Source: JBOFDK01 sp051656485 (GTDB lineage Bacteria; Bacillota; Clostridia; Lachnospirales; Cellulosilyticaceae). From it: a DNA stretch of 41,443 bases. Positions 24,963-32,427 of the stretch are shown in pieces. The position numbers were made by a program, and so were the translations under genes. The notes beneath the pieces were generated by a model, which saw only the letters and a list, made by a program, of their open reading frames with translations, was not told where the DNA came from and searched no databases. Where the stretch lies: positions 1 through 41,443 of the forward strand of contig JBOGBZ010000176.1 of the NCBI GenBank assembly GCA_051656485.1. Direction: 5' to 3'. Every line of letters starts with the position of its first letter. The stretch's first letter is position 1.

Positions 24963-27152
24963 TTATTCTAATGTTTGTACAACTATTTTATTGCCTTTTT
25001 CAATTTTTGTTCCAGCCTTCGGCACTTGTGTTGTAATCGCACCTGATGTTTCAGAAGCAATATCAAGTTGGAAGAAGCCATTAGTTGTCTTTCTAGCTTC
25101 GTCAATAGTAAGCCCTATCAAAGAAGGTACTTCTATAATGGCATCTGGTGTTTCTGTCTCTACATAGATTTTGACGCTTGCTCCTGCTGGTAGTTTCGTG
25201 CCTTCTGCAGGGTATTGGTCTTTAATCTTCGTTCCGACACCGATTACTTCATAGTCTAGTTGCTGAAGCCCTAATGTACGAATCCCATCATACAGATTCA
25301 ATGTACCGATACTTGGTACAACCATCGTCTGATTCACTGTCGTCTCATCTTTACTAGTCGCCTCTATACCTAAGTATGGCAAGATATTTTGCATCATGTC
25401 ATAGAAGGCTTTAGTAGGTGCACCACTTTTTTCCTCAATCTCGTCAAAAAGTGTAAACGCTAGCACTTCCGGGTCTTCCATCGGTGCATAACCTACGAAA
25501 GATACGATATGTTTGCCTGATCCACGAGGAAGCTTTTCTGCTGTACCCGTTTTCCCGGCAATTGTATATCCTGCTATATTCGCATTTGTACCTGTACCTA
25601 ATGTAATGGTCGTACGTAAGTACTCTCGCAAAATAGTAGATGTCTCCTCTGAAATGACCTGACGCTTCACCTTCGGTGTAAACACTTCAACCACATTACC
25701 ATCACTGTCTCGCATCTCCGATACAATATGTGGTTCAATCAAATAACCACCATTAATAACTGCTGAAAAAGCCGATAATAACTGTACTGGTGTTACGGTA
25801 ATCCCTTGTCCCATAGATGCTGTAGCACGTTCTACTGGTCCAAACTTATTGGCTGGATGTAAAAGTCCTGATGCTTCACCTGGTAAATCTATGCCCGTTG
25901 GTTGACCAAAGCCAAACTTCACCAGATACTCCAAGAAGACATTCCCTGGGATTTTCTCTGCTATTTGAATCATTGCCGAGTTACATGAATTCGCCAATGC
26001 TTGCTCAAGAGTCTGTAGCCCATGTCCTGATGTTTTCCAACACTTAATGTTAGCACCTGCCACATTGTTACGTCCTGTACACTCATAGTAACCATCTAAG
26101 CCAATGTAATTTTCTTCTAAGGCAATAGCCGTCACGATAGGTTTTAAGGTGGAACCTGGCTCATAAGGATGCTGGGTATTAAAGTTCTGCCATGCATCGT
26201 TAAGCGCTTTGGACATTTGTTCTTGACTCAAGCCATTCCATGCGCCCGAACCTAGCTGCTGTTCAAGGTTATTATATGTATTAGGGTTAAATTCCGGATA
26301 AGAATACATACTATAAATCTCACCCGTCTTAGGATTCATCACAACTGCAGCTGCATTGATCGGTCCATACTCTTTCACATACGTATCCATCACCTGTTCC
26401 ACATACTGCTGTACAACTTCATCTAACGTCGTCACCACTGTATGTCCCATCTTTGATGGCGCTACTTCTGTTACAGTAATACTACCATCTTGCACGCGTG
26501 GGAAGATACGTCCACTCTTACCTTGCATAAACGCATTGTATTGTTGCTCAATACCGTATTGTCCCTGCGTTCCATTATAAAAACCCATAACTTGAGCTGC
26601 TAATTCATTTCTAGGGTATGTACGAATAAAGCTTTCTTCGTACCATACACCTTTGATTTTCTTATTCGCATCTAGCATTTCCATATCTTCAGCACTAATA
26701 TCTTTTTTTAAGATTTTATACCAAGACTTAGGTTTTTCTTCTACCATTTGCTGAATTTCCGCTACTGTTTTCCCCGTGTAAGTGGCTAATTCAGTCAAAG
26801 TCGCTTGCTTCTCTTCTTCTTTCAAGCCATTGATAATAATAGGCTCCATAATGATATTGTAAACTAAGCTACTTGTTACCAGCGGCTTCGTATTACGATC
26901 AACGATACTTCCTCTTAAGGCCTTTATTTCTTTTTCTGTATTTGACATACTGTCATATACTTGTCGCTCATACTCCTCGCCTTTGACTATTTTTATATAG
27001 CCTACACGATACATCAAGAACCCCATAACCCCTATAAAAATCACCTTAGCCCATGCAAGTCGTCTCGTTAAGCGTTTTCTACGGTCAATCCCCGCTTTTT
27101 TAGTCTGGCTACGTTCTCGATTTTCTTGTGGTTTTACACGTTTTTTACTCAT
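24963..27152 (-). CDS. pbpB: Septal class B penicillin-binding protein (PBP2B/FtsI type) with two PASTA domains
   Basis: 729 aa. A basic cytoplasmic N-terminus of about 35 residues precedes one transmembrane helix (about 33-52). Then come the dimerisation domain (RGSIVDRNTKP at about 80-90) and the transpeptidase with S334-T-L-K337, S389-C-N391 and K534-T-G536. Two PASTA domains lie at about 608-665 and 668-729. The role in the family is cross-linking of septal peptidoglycan with FtsW in the divisome. The start codon overlaps the end of ftsL by eight bases and has only a weak ribosome binding site, so translation is probably coupled to ftsL. spoVD follows. Confidence 0.93.
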   Translation of the reverse strand: MSKKRVKPQENRERSQTKKAGIDRRKRLTRRLAWAKVIFIGVMGFLMYRVGYIKIVKGEEYERQVYDSMSNTEKEIKALRGSIVDRNTKPLVTSSLVYNIIMEPIIINGLKEEEKQATLTELATYTGKTVAEIQQMVEEKPKSWYKILKKDISAEDMEMLDANKKIKGVWYEESFIRTYPRNELAAQVMGFYNGTQGQYGIEQQYNAFMQGKSGRIFPRVQDGSITVTEVAPSKMGHTVVTTLDEVVQQYVEQVMDTYVKEYGPINAAAVVMNPKTGEIYSMYSYPEFNPNTYNNLEQQLGSGAWNGLSQEQMSKALNDAWQNFNTQHPYEPGSTLKPIVTAIALEENYIGLDGYYECTGRNNVAGANIKCWKTSGHGLQTLEQALANSCNSAMIQIAEKIPGNVFLEYLVKFGFGQPTGIDLPGEASGLLHPANKFGPVERATASMGQGITVTPVQLLSAFSAVINGGYLIEPHIVSEMRDSDGNVVEVFTPKVKRQVISEETSTILREYLRTTITLGTGTNANIAGYTIAGKTGTAEKLPRGSGKHIVSFVGYAPMEDPEVLAFTLFDEIEEKSGAPTKAFYDMMQNILPYLGIEATSKDETTVNQTMVVPSIGTLNLYDGIRTLGLQQLDYEVIGVGTKIKDQYPAEGTKLPAGASVKIYVETETPDAIIEVPSLIGLTIDEARKTTNGFFQLDIASETSGAITTQVPKAGTKIEKGNKIVVQTLE

Positions 27153-27585
27153 TGTACACCGTATAACTTTCTTGTGGTAATTCTAAGTAAACCACTTGAT
27201 GTGGCAAAGGTTCTGCCATCCCTAATTGTGTTTGGGCAACTTTTTGTATGGCATCAAGGTCTAACTGGCTTGCTATAATGGCCTGCATACTATTAATGGC
27301 ACTTTGTGTCTCTCTAATTTGACTTGTAATTTGCTCAAGTCTTCGCTGCTTTGTCGCAAGTTCAGAGGTTAAATGCACAAAAGATATGGCCGCAATGAAC
27401 AGTGCCGCTCCACATGTAGTAAGCTTGATGACATGCGCTATATCTACTTTTGGTTTAGACTTCTTGCTAGGTCTTCTAAGTGGTTGAAAGTCTGGAGTCT
27501 CCGTATGATTAGGTACACCGTATGGATATTTAGGTGCTTCAGTACCATATTGATAGCTATAATTTTTTACATTGTTTACTGCCAT
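27145..27585 (-). CDS. ftsL: FtsL-like septum formation initiator
   Basis: 146 aa. A polar, proline- and tyrosine-rich N-terminal part (about 1-48) is followed by one transmembrane helix (about 52-70) and a coiled-coil stretch (ELATKQRRLEQITSQIRETQSAIN...). A conserved-looking LDAIQKVAQTQLGM precedes a short tail. This is the bitopic FtsL/DivIC topology. Sequence conservation in the family is poor, so the call depends on topology and on the position between rsmH and pbpB. It overlaps pbpB by eight bases. GGAGGG lies before the ATG. Confidence 0.85.
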   Translation of the reverse strand: MAVNNVKNYSYQYGTEAPKYPYGVPNHTETPDFQPLRRPSKKSKPKVDIAHVIKLTTCGAALFIAAISFVHLTSELATKQRRLEQITSQIRETQSAINSMQAIIASQLDLDAIQKVAQTQLGMAEPLPHQVVYLELPQESYTVYNE

Positions 27586-27633
27586 CTAAAAATCCCTCCT
27601 GAAACAACATCACATTGTTTTCTCTATTTTACA

Positions 27634-28569
27634 CTATATTTTCTCTACTATTCTTAACTTGGCACTGCGTGCTCTTGGGTTGAATTCTAATTCTTCATCC
27701 GATGGTAAGATCGGTTTACGTGTGATGATTTTTACTGTTGGTTTTCTACCACATACACACATTGGCATGTGTCTATCACAAATACATGGATCTACCAGTT
27801 CCTTATAAGTATGCTTAACGATACGATCTTCTAATGAGTGGAAAGTAATGATACAAAGTCTTCCACCTTTTTTAAGTCGTCCAACTGCATCTAAAATCGT
27901 TGGTCTTATAATATCTATTTCTTTATTAACCTCGATACGAATCGCTTGGAAAGTTCGCTTCGCAGGATGTGGACCATCTTTACGTGCTTTTGCTGGTATC
28001 GCACTTTTAATGACGTCTACTAATTCATAAGTCGTTTCGATCGGTGCTTTTTGTCTTCTTTCTACAATAAAGTTCGCGATACGCTTGGCCCATTTTTCTT
28101 CGCCATAGCCTTTAATGACTTCATAGAGGCCTTCTTCGCTGTATTCATTAACGACTTCATAAGCTGAGAAGTCACTTTCTTGATTCATACGCATATCAAG
28201 CTTTGCATCATGCATGTAAGAAAACCCTCTCGATGCTTCGTCTAATTGATGGGAAGAAACCCCTAAGTCAATAAGCATGCCGTCAACGGCCTCTACATCT
28301 AGTTCATCTAATACATCGACAACATTCGAAAAATTATTATGCATTATGGATACTTTAGGTACCATATCTTTCAAACGTTCTCGCGAAACTTGAAGTGCAT
28401 TGGTATCTTGATCGATACCGATAAAGTGCCCTTCCTTTCCTAATCGCTCACATACATGCTTAGCATGGCCTGCGCCACCTAATGTCCCATCTACGTAAGT
28501 ACCATCTTCTTTAATGGCTAAGCCATCAATACATTCATTTAATAAAACTGACAAGTGATTAAACTCCAT
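27634..28569 (-). CDS. rsmH: 16S rRNA (cytosine1402-N4)-methyltransferase
   Basis: 311 aa. S-adenosylmethionine-dependent methyltransferase fold with YVDGTLGGAGHAKHVCERLG near residue 26, GIDQDTNAL, GMLIDLGVSSHQLDEASRGFSY and the C-terminal LCIITFHSLEDRIVKHTYK and NPRARSAKLR, all hallmarks of RsmH (MraW). It methylates N4 of C1402 in the ribosomal P site. Second gene of the dcw operon, twelve bases after mraZ. AAGGAGAAAG lies before the ATG. Confidence 0.96.
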   Translation of the reverse strand: MEFNHLSVLLNECIDGLAIKEDGTYVDGTLGGAGHAKHVCERLGKEGHFIGIDQDTNALQVSRERLKDMVPKVSIMHNNFSNVVDVLDELDVEAVDGMLIDLGVSSHQLDEASRGFSYMHDAKLDMRMNQESDFSAYEVVNEYSEEGLYEVIKGYGEEKWAKRIANFIVERRQKAPIETTYELVDVIKSAIPAKARKDGPHPAKRTFQAIRIEVNKEIDIIRPTILDAVGRLKKGGRLCIITFHSLEDRIVKHTYKELVDPCICDRHMPMCVCGRKPTVKIITRKPILPSDEELEFNPRARSAKLRIVEKI

Positions 28570-28581
28570 AAGTCTTTCTCC

Positions 28582-29010
28582 TTATATTCCTAATTGTTCC
28601 ATTTGTTCTGCCAATGTACTAGCATCAAAAGCTTCCTCATTGTATGCATCCCACTTACTGCTGCTCCAAACTTCGATGCGATTTCCCATACCTATGAATA
28701 CTATGTCTTTTTCTATCTCAGAATATACTTTAAGATGACTAGGAATAAGTATGCGACCTTGTTTGTCCGTCTGACATTCCACTGCTCCTGCTAAGAAAAA
28801 TCGAACAAATTTACGCGCATTGGTGTTTGTAAGTGGCAGTGCTTTTAGTTTTTCCTCAAAGCTTGTCCATTCACTTTGAGAGTAAACAAAAAGACACCCA
28901 TCTAATCCTTTTGTTAGGACAAATTGTTCTGAAAGTTGTTCTCGGTATTTAGCTGGTACGATGACTCTACTTTTGTCGTCTAAACTATGACGATATTCTC
29001 CGATAAACAT
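28582..29010 (-). CDS. mraZ: Division/cell-wall cluster transcriptional regulator MraZ
   Basis: 142 aa. Two AbrB-like SpoVT/MraZ half-domains, with GEYRHSLDDKSRVIVPAKYRE at the start and ECQTDKQGRILIPSHLKVYSEI in the second half. MraZ forms ring-shaped oligomers that bind tandem short repeats upstream of itself and control the dcw operon. Those repeats are visible here at 29022-29061. The ATG at 29010 touches a GGAGG; a second GGGGGAG nine bases upstream is better placed and lies next to and partly within the last MraZ box. Confidence 0.96.
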   Translation of the reverse strand: MFIGEYRHSLDDKSRVIVPAKYREQLSEQFVLTKGLDGCLFVYSQSEWTSFEEKLKALPLTNTNARKFVRFFLAGAVECQTDKQGRILIPSHLKVYSEIEKDIVFIGMGNRIEVWSSSKWDAYNEEAFDASTLAEQMEQLGI

Positions 29011-29021
29011 CCTCCACTACT

Positions 29022-29061
29022 CCCCCTTTTTGCCCCACTTTAACCCACTCAACACCACTTT
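29022..29061 (-). promoter_or_regulatory. MraZ operator: four tandem 10-bp boxes
   Basis: On the minus strand four contiguous decamers are read: AAAGTGGTGT (29052-29061), TGAGTGGGTT (29042-29051), AAAGTGGGGC (29032-29041) and AAAAAGGGGG (29022-29031). The shared AAAGTGG core at 10-bp period matches the direct-repeat MraZ sites described in Mollicutes, and the TGGG cores match those of E. coli. The boxes start at the expected transcription start, and the last adjoins the mraZ ribosome binding site. Confidence 0.8.
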
Positions 29062-29066
29062 CTTTT

Positions 29067-29095
29067 ATTTTATTGCTTTTTGGAGAATTTTTCAA
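29067..29095 (-). promoter_or_regulatory. σA promoter of the dcw operon (mraZ)
   Basis: Minus strand: -35 TTGAAA (29090-29095), 17-base spacer, -10 TAAAAT (29067-29072). Both hexamers match five of six consensus bases. The predicted start lies at the first MraZ box. Confidence 0.72.
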
Positions 29096-29159
29096 GGGGA
29101 TTTTGAATATTTTATGAATAAAAAACCATTATTTTTTCTGGCTTCCTACGCTTTTGGGC

Positions 29160-29190
29160 AAAAAAAAGCTAGCACGGGATGTGCTAGCTT
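29160..29190 (-). terminator. Rho-independent terminator of the Spo0E-like gene
   Basis: Perfect 10-bp arms AAGCTAGCAC / GTGCTAGCTT with a five-base loop and seven T following on the minus strand. Confidence 0.9.
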
Positions 29191-29201
29191 ATTGCTACTG
29201 G

Positions 29202-29360
29202 TTATTGCTGATATTCGTTATAGTAAGCGACAATTAGTTGGTCTAATTCTGTGCTGATTGTATAAAGTTCTGCGAGATCTTCAGTGTATAAATTCGTCGT
29301 TGCGACAAGCGCATTGAGGCGCGCTTGTAGGGCACCTATACTTGTAACTGTGTTATTCAT
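29202..29360 (-). CDS. Spo0E-like aspartyl-phosphate phosphatase (52 aa)
   Basis: A 52-codon gene with an excellent ribosome binding site (AGGAGGG, six bases before the ATG), its own promoter and its own terminator, so it is a real single-gene unit. The protein is predicted to form two helices; the second carries STELDQLIVAYYNEY, the Spo0E-family signature SxxLDxLI. Family members dephosphorylate Spo0A~P and so delay sporulation. The segment between the helices (NLYTEDLAELYTIS) is typical. Other short Spo0E-like proteins act on different response regulators, so the target is inference. It lies between lgt and the dcw promoter. Confidence 0.75.
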   Translation of the reverse strand: MNNTVTSIGALQARLNALVATTNLYTEDLAELYTISTELDQLIVAYYNEYQQ

Positions 29361-29423
29361 TTAAATCCCTCCTGATAAAACATTAAAAATGGTCTTACTT
29401 TTATTTTTCTCTCTCTGTCCTTT

Positions 29424-29452
29424 ATTATAAGGGGGAATTTGGAAAAAATCAA
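29424..29452 (-). promoter_or_regulatory. σA promoter of the Spo0E-like gene
   Basis: Minus strand: -35 TTGATT (29447-29452), 17 bases, -10 TATAAT (29424-29429), 64 bases before the start codon. Confidence 0.62.
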
Positions 29453-29478
29453 CAACAATTTACATTTTTTTGAAATAT

Positions 29479-30396
29479 CTATACAGTTTTTCTTTTTATT
29501 CGACACCATATAAAGCCGGCAACCCCTAATACAATCGACACAATTGCCACAATTTGAGAGGCTGGAATACCTATAGCTTCTATGACTAACTGGTCTGTAC
29601 GTAGACCTTCGATCCAAAAACGCCCGATTCCATACGCCATCACATAAAGGAAGAAGACTTCTCCATGATTTTTCTTATAGCGTCTATAAAGAAGTAATAA
29701 GATCAGTAAACCTATATTCCAACATGACTCATAAAAGAAAGTCGGATGTACTTGTACATACTCTACCACGCGTTCTAAGCCTGTGACATTATCAATAATG
29801 GTTCTAGCATAAGTCGTGAAACCTTCAATCGTCTTCGATGTGCTATGTGCCACTGCTTCAGACTTAGCAATTTGCATTGCGAATAATGCCTGTGGTCCTG
29901 CTTCGCCTCCAAAGGCTTCTTGATTCACAAAGTTTCCATAGCGTCCAATCGCTTGCCCTACCAAAAGACCATAGGCTGCAATATCACCAAATTGCCACAG
30001 ATTAAGCTTTCTTACTTTTGTATAAATGACAGCTACCAATACTGAAGCAATAATCGCACCATAAATAGCGATACCACCACTTCTTATATTTAAAATGCTC
30101 CAAAGATTATCTTTGTACTCCGGCCATCTAAAGGCTACAAAATAAAGTCTCGCACCTAAAATAGCAAAGACAATATCAATAAGTAAGAAGTCTAATATTA
30201 AATCTGGGTCTAGCTTTTCTTTCTTTGCCATATACATGGCGATGAGAAGCCCTAAAACAATACCTGTCGTCAAAATAATACCATACCAATAAATAGGCAA
30301 TCCAAAAACTGTTATTGCAACGGGGTCAATACTTAACCCTGTGTCTGATAAAAAGCCTCCTAAATGAGGAAAATAAATGGGATACACTGTATTCAT
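29479..30396 (-). CDS. lgt: Prolipoprotein diacylglyceryl transferase
   Basis: 305 aa from the chosen start, a little longer than many Lgt proteins. About seven transmembrane helices. The Lgt signature is GRYGNFVNQEAFGGEAGPQALF, with the essential GRxGNF loop, and there are further family stretches FGLPIYWYGIILTTGIVLG, RSGGIAIYGAII, HPTFFYESCWNIG and GIGRFWIEGLRTD. It transfers diacylglycerol from phosphatidylglycerol to the lipobox cysteine of pre-lipoproteins. The open frame extends 53 codons upstream, but AAAGGAGG lies before the ATG at 30396 and homologues start near this point. It is a single-gene unit with a recognisable promoter, divergent from a small membrane protein. Confidence 0.95.
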   Translation of the reverse strand: MNTVYPIYFPHLGGFLSDTGLSIDPVAITVFGLPIYWYGIILTTGIVLGLLIAMYMAKKEKLDPDLILDFLLIDIVFAILGARLYFVAFRWPEYKDNLWSILNIRSGGIAIYGAIIASVLVAVIYTKVRKLNLWQFGDIAAYGLLVGQAIGRYGNFVNQEAFGGEAGPQALFAMQIAKSEAVAHSTSKTIEGFTTYARTIIDNVTGLERVVEYVQVHPTFFYESCWNIGLLILLLLYRRYKKNHGEVFFLYVMAYGIGRFWIEGLRTDQLVIEAIGIPASQIVAIVSIVLGVAGFIWCRIKRKTV

Positions 30397-30421
30397 ATGC
30401 TGCCTCCTTTGTAATGAATCT

Positions 30422-30450
30422 ATTATAGGACTTTTATAAAGTCCTGTAAA
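30422..30450 (-). promoter_or_regulatory. lgt promoter with a palindrome in its spacer
   Basis: Minus strand: -35 TTTACA (30445-30450), 17 bases, -10 TATAAT (30422-30427). A perfect inverted repeat AGGACTTT-tat-AAAGTCCT (30427-30445) fills the spacer exactly, a classic operator position. The binding protein is unknown. Confidence 0.6.
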
Positions 30451-30553
30451 TGTCCCTTTAAGAATATTTTTTTTGTTTTTATTCATACTAATAGATAGTA
30501 TCCGAATAAAGTATACTACACAAATAAGATGATAACATGAAGGTGGTGAACTC

Positions 30554-30733
30554 ATGCCTTATGCAAGCAAACGTCATTACCGCGTTGCCCAACGCGACAA
30601 AGAAATGCTAGACGAAAATGTACTCGAACAAGCCGATATGCTCCAAAAACTCACTTTATTTGCCATAATTGCTTATATTATGACTACTATTATAAGCTTT
30701 TCTCTTGGCTACGTCATAGGAAAAAATGAGTAA
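30554..30733 (+). CDS. Small single-pass membrane protein of unknown function (59 aa)
   Basis: 59 codons, ATG with AGGTGG six bases upstream, and a strong terminator directly after the stop, so it looks like a genuine gene. The first 30 residues are highly charged (MPYASKRHYRVAQRDKEMLD, then acidic), and one transmembrane helix spans about 34-56 (LFAIIAYIMTTIISFSLGYVI), ending GKNE. I do not recognise a family. It is divergent from lgt with 157 bases between. Upstream, ATATT (30464-30468) and CATACTAAT (30484-30492) are reminiscent of a σE promoter, which would make it a mother-cell gene, but this is weak. Confidence 0.65.
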   Translation: MPYASKRHYRVAQRDKEMLDENVLEQADMLQKLTLFAIIAYIMTTIISFSLGYVIGKNE

Positions 30734-30763
30734 AACTGCAGTTTTTTGCAGTTTTATTTTTTT
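30732..30763 (+). terminator. Rho-independent terminator of the 59-aa membrane protein gene
   Basis: Perfect 9-bp arms AAAACTGCA / TGCAGTTTT with a six-base loop, then A and seven T. It overlaps the stop codon by two bases. Confidence 0.9.
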
Positions 30764-30767
30764 ATCA

Positions 30768-30796
30768 TTGCAACCAGCGCTTATATCTTATATAAT
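30768..30796 (+). promoter_or_regulatory. σA promoter of ychF
   Basis: -35 TTGCAA (30768-30773), 17-base spacer, -10 TATAAT (30791-30796). It begins five bases after the preceding terminator and 51 bases separate it from the ychF ATG. Confidence 0.72.
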
Positions 30797-30846
30797 TTTG
30801 AATTAGTATGGATAGCATTTAATAGCGTATACAGGAGGATAAATAA

Positions 30847-31938
30847 ATGAAATTAGGAATTGTAGGTTTGCCAAACGTCGGCAAAAGTACACTATTTAAC
30901 GCATTAACACAAGCAGGTGCCGAATCAGCCAACTACCCATTTTGTACGATCGAACCAAACGTAGGTGTCGTTGCTGTACCAGATAAAAGACTTGATGTTT
31001 TAAAAGAAATGTATAACTCTGAAAAGATTTTACCAGCTGCTGTAGAGTTCGTAGATATCGCTGGTCTTATCAAAGGAGCAAGTAAAGGTGAAGGTCTTGG
31101 TAACCAATTCTTATCACACATCCGTGAAGTAGACGCCATCGTTCAAGTCGTACGTTGTTTCGAAAATGATAATATCATCCACGTTGATAAGACAGTTGAT
31201 CCACTTCGTGACATCGAAACAATCAACTTAGAGCTTATCTTCTCAGATGTAGAAGTTTTAGAGCGTCGTATTTCAAAGACAGTTAAAGTTGCAAAAAATG
31301 ATAAAGCTGCTGCTGCTGAACTTGTGATTCTAAAAGAACTTCTAGCTCACCTTGAAGAAGGTCTTCCAGCCCGTAGCTTACTAGGAGAAGATGCAGACAA
31401 AGATCAATTCATCCTTTCTTTAGGTCTTATCAGTAGTAAGCCAGTTCTTTACGCTTCAAACGTATCTGAAGACGATCTTATCGCTGGTGATAACGAATAC
31501 GTACAACGTGTACGTGAGTTTGCTGCTACTGAAGGCTCAGAAGTATTTGTTATCTGTGCACAAATCGAGCAAGAACTTGCTGATTTAGACGAAGAAGAAA
31601 AAGCAGTCTTCCTCGAAGACCTTGGTATTACAAATACAGGCTTTGATCTTCTCATTGCAGCAAGTTACAAGCTTCTTGGTCTTATTAGCTACTTAACCGC
31701 TGGTCCTAAAGAAGTTCGTGCATGGACTATTACAGAAGGCACAAAAGCACCTGGTGCTGCTGGAAAAATCCACTCTGACTTTGAGCGTGGTTTCATCCGT
31801 GCTGAGATTGTAAACTTCCACGACCTTGTAGCAAGTGGTTCTTATACTGCTGCAAAAGAAAAAGGTCTTGTACGCCTTGAAGGTAAAGAATACATCGTTA
31901 AAGATGGCGACATCATTCTCTTCAGATTTAACGTTTAA
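30847..31938 (+). CDS. ychF: Obg-like P-loop ATPase YchF
   Basis: 363 aa, full length. G1 motif GLPNVGKSTLFNAL at 6-19, switch region YPFCTIEPNVGVV, G3 DIAGLIKGASKGEGLGNQFL, a central coiled-coil arm (about 125-200) and a C-terminal TGS domain (about 280-363, ending with KEYIVKDGDIILFRFNV). The G4 position reads YASN with VSE instead of NKxD, which is why YchF hydrolyses ATP rather than GTP. It associates with ribosomes and is linked to stress responses. Codon use differs slightly from its neighbours, as expected for a highly expressed gene. GGAGG precedes the ATG. Confidence 0.97.
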   Translation: MKLGIVGLPNVGKSTLFNALTQAGAESANYPFCTIEPNVGVVAVPDKRLDVLKEMYNSEKILPAAVEFVDIAGLIKGASKGEGLGNQFLSHIREVDAIVQVVRCFENDNIIHVDKTVDPLRDIETINLELIFSDVEVLERRISKTVKVAKNDKAAAAELVILKELLAHLEEGLPARSLLGEDADKDQFILSLGLISSKPVLYASNVSEDDLIAGDNEYVQRVREFAATEGSEVFVICAQIEQELADLDEEEKAVFLEDLGITNTGFDLLIAASYKLLGLISYLTAGPKEVRAWTITEGTKAPGAAGKIHSDFERGFIRAEIVNFHDLVASGSYTAAKEKGLVRLEGKEYIVKDGDIILFRFNV

Positions 31939-31939
31939 T

Positions 31940-31972
31940 AAAAAAGTGCATCTCTTGTGGATGCACTTTTTT
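31940..31972. terminator. Bidirectional terminator between ychF and ytfJ
   Basis: Perfect 13-bp arms AAAAAAGTGCATC / GATGCACTTTTTT with a seven-base loop; A and T runs on both sides let it serve both converging transcripts. Confidence 0.92.
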
Positions 31973-31977
31973 GATGC

Positions 31978-32427
31978 TTATTTTTCTAAATGATGATACT
32001 CAGCTGCTTCTTCTTTTGATGCTGGCTTTTTATCCGCCCCTGAAAACTTCGAAACCATATCTGGGAAATTAGAGATAATACCGGGCACCATATCGATAAG
32101 TTTTGTTAAACTATCTTGTGATTTAACGTTGATAAGCTGTGTGGTTCCATTTTGAATCACAAGCATTGCACTTGGTGTAATCCTAGCCCCAAGTCCACCT
32201 GCACCTGCATCACTTGTACCATCGATATGCTTTTCCTTCTCTTTGTTTTTTTCTTGAAGTTTAGATGCAGCAGTAGCACCTGCTGCTACCCCAAAACTTA
32301 CATCTACTAAAGGCACTAAAATCGTGTCTCCGATATGGATAGGCTCCCCTACAACTGTTTTTGTAGTGATAAAATGCTCTAACTGTCCTAAAAGTACTTC
32401 TAAATTATTATTAAGCTTTGTTTCCAT
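31978..32427 (-). CDS. ytfJ: YtfJ/GerW family sporulation protein
   Basis: 149 aa. An N-terminal segment (LNNNLEVLLGQLEHFITTKTVVGEPIHIGDTILVP, described here by family pattern at about 5-40) leads into a glycine-rich core and GAGGLGARITPSAMLVI at about 76-92, then QLINVKSQDSLTKLIDMVPGI. This is the YtfJ (GerW) family. B. subtilis YtfJ is a forespore-made protein linked to germination. It overlaps the upstream ytfI by 17 bases, the same ytfI-ytfJ pair as in Bacillus, so the two are co-translated. The ribosome binding site lies inside ytfI. Confidence 0.92.
   Translation of the reverse strand: METKLNNNLEVLLGQLEHFITTKTVVGEPIHIGDTILVPLVDVSFGVAAGATAASKLQEKNKEKEKHIDGTSDAGAGGLGARITPSAMLVIQNGTTQLINVKSQDSLTKLIDMVPGIISNFPDMVSKFSGADKKPASKEEAAEYHHLEK

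Noticed and set aside
29030..29257. Plus-strand 75-codon ORF across the mraZ upstream region
   Set aside because: It runs through the MraZ boxes, promoter, terminator and the end of the Spo0E-like gene on the other strand; no ribosome binding site.
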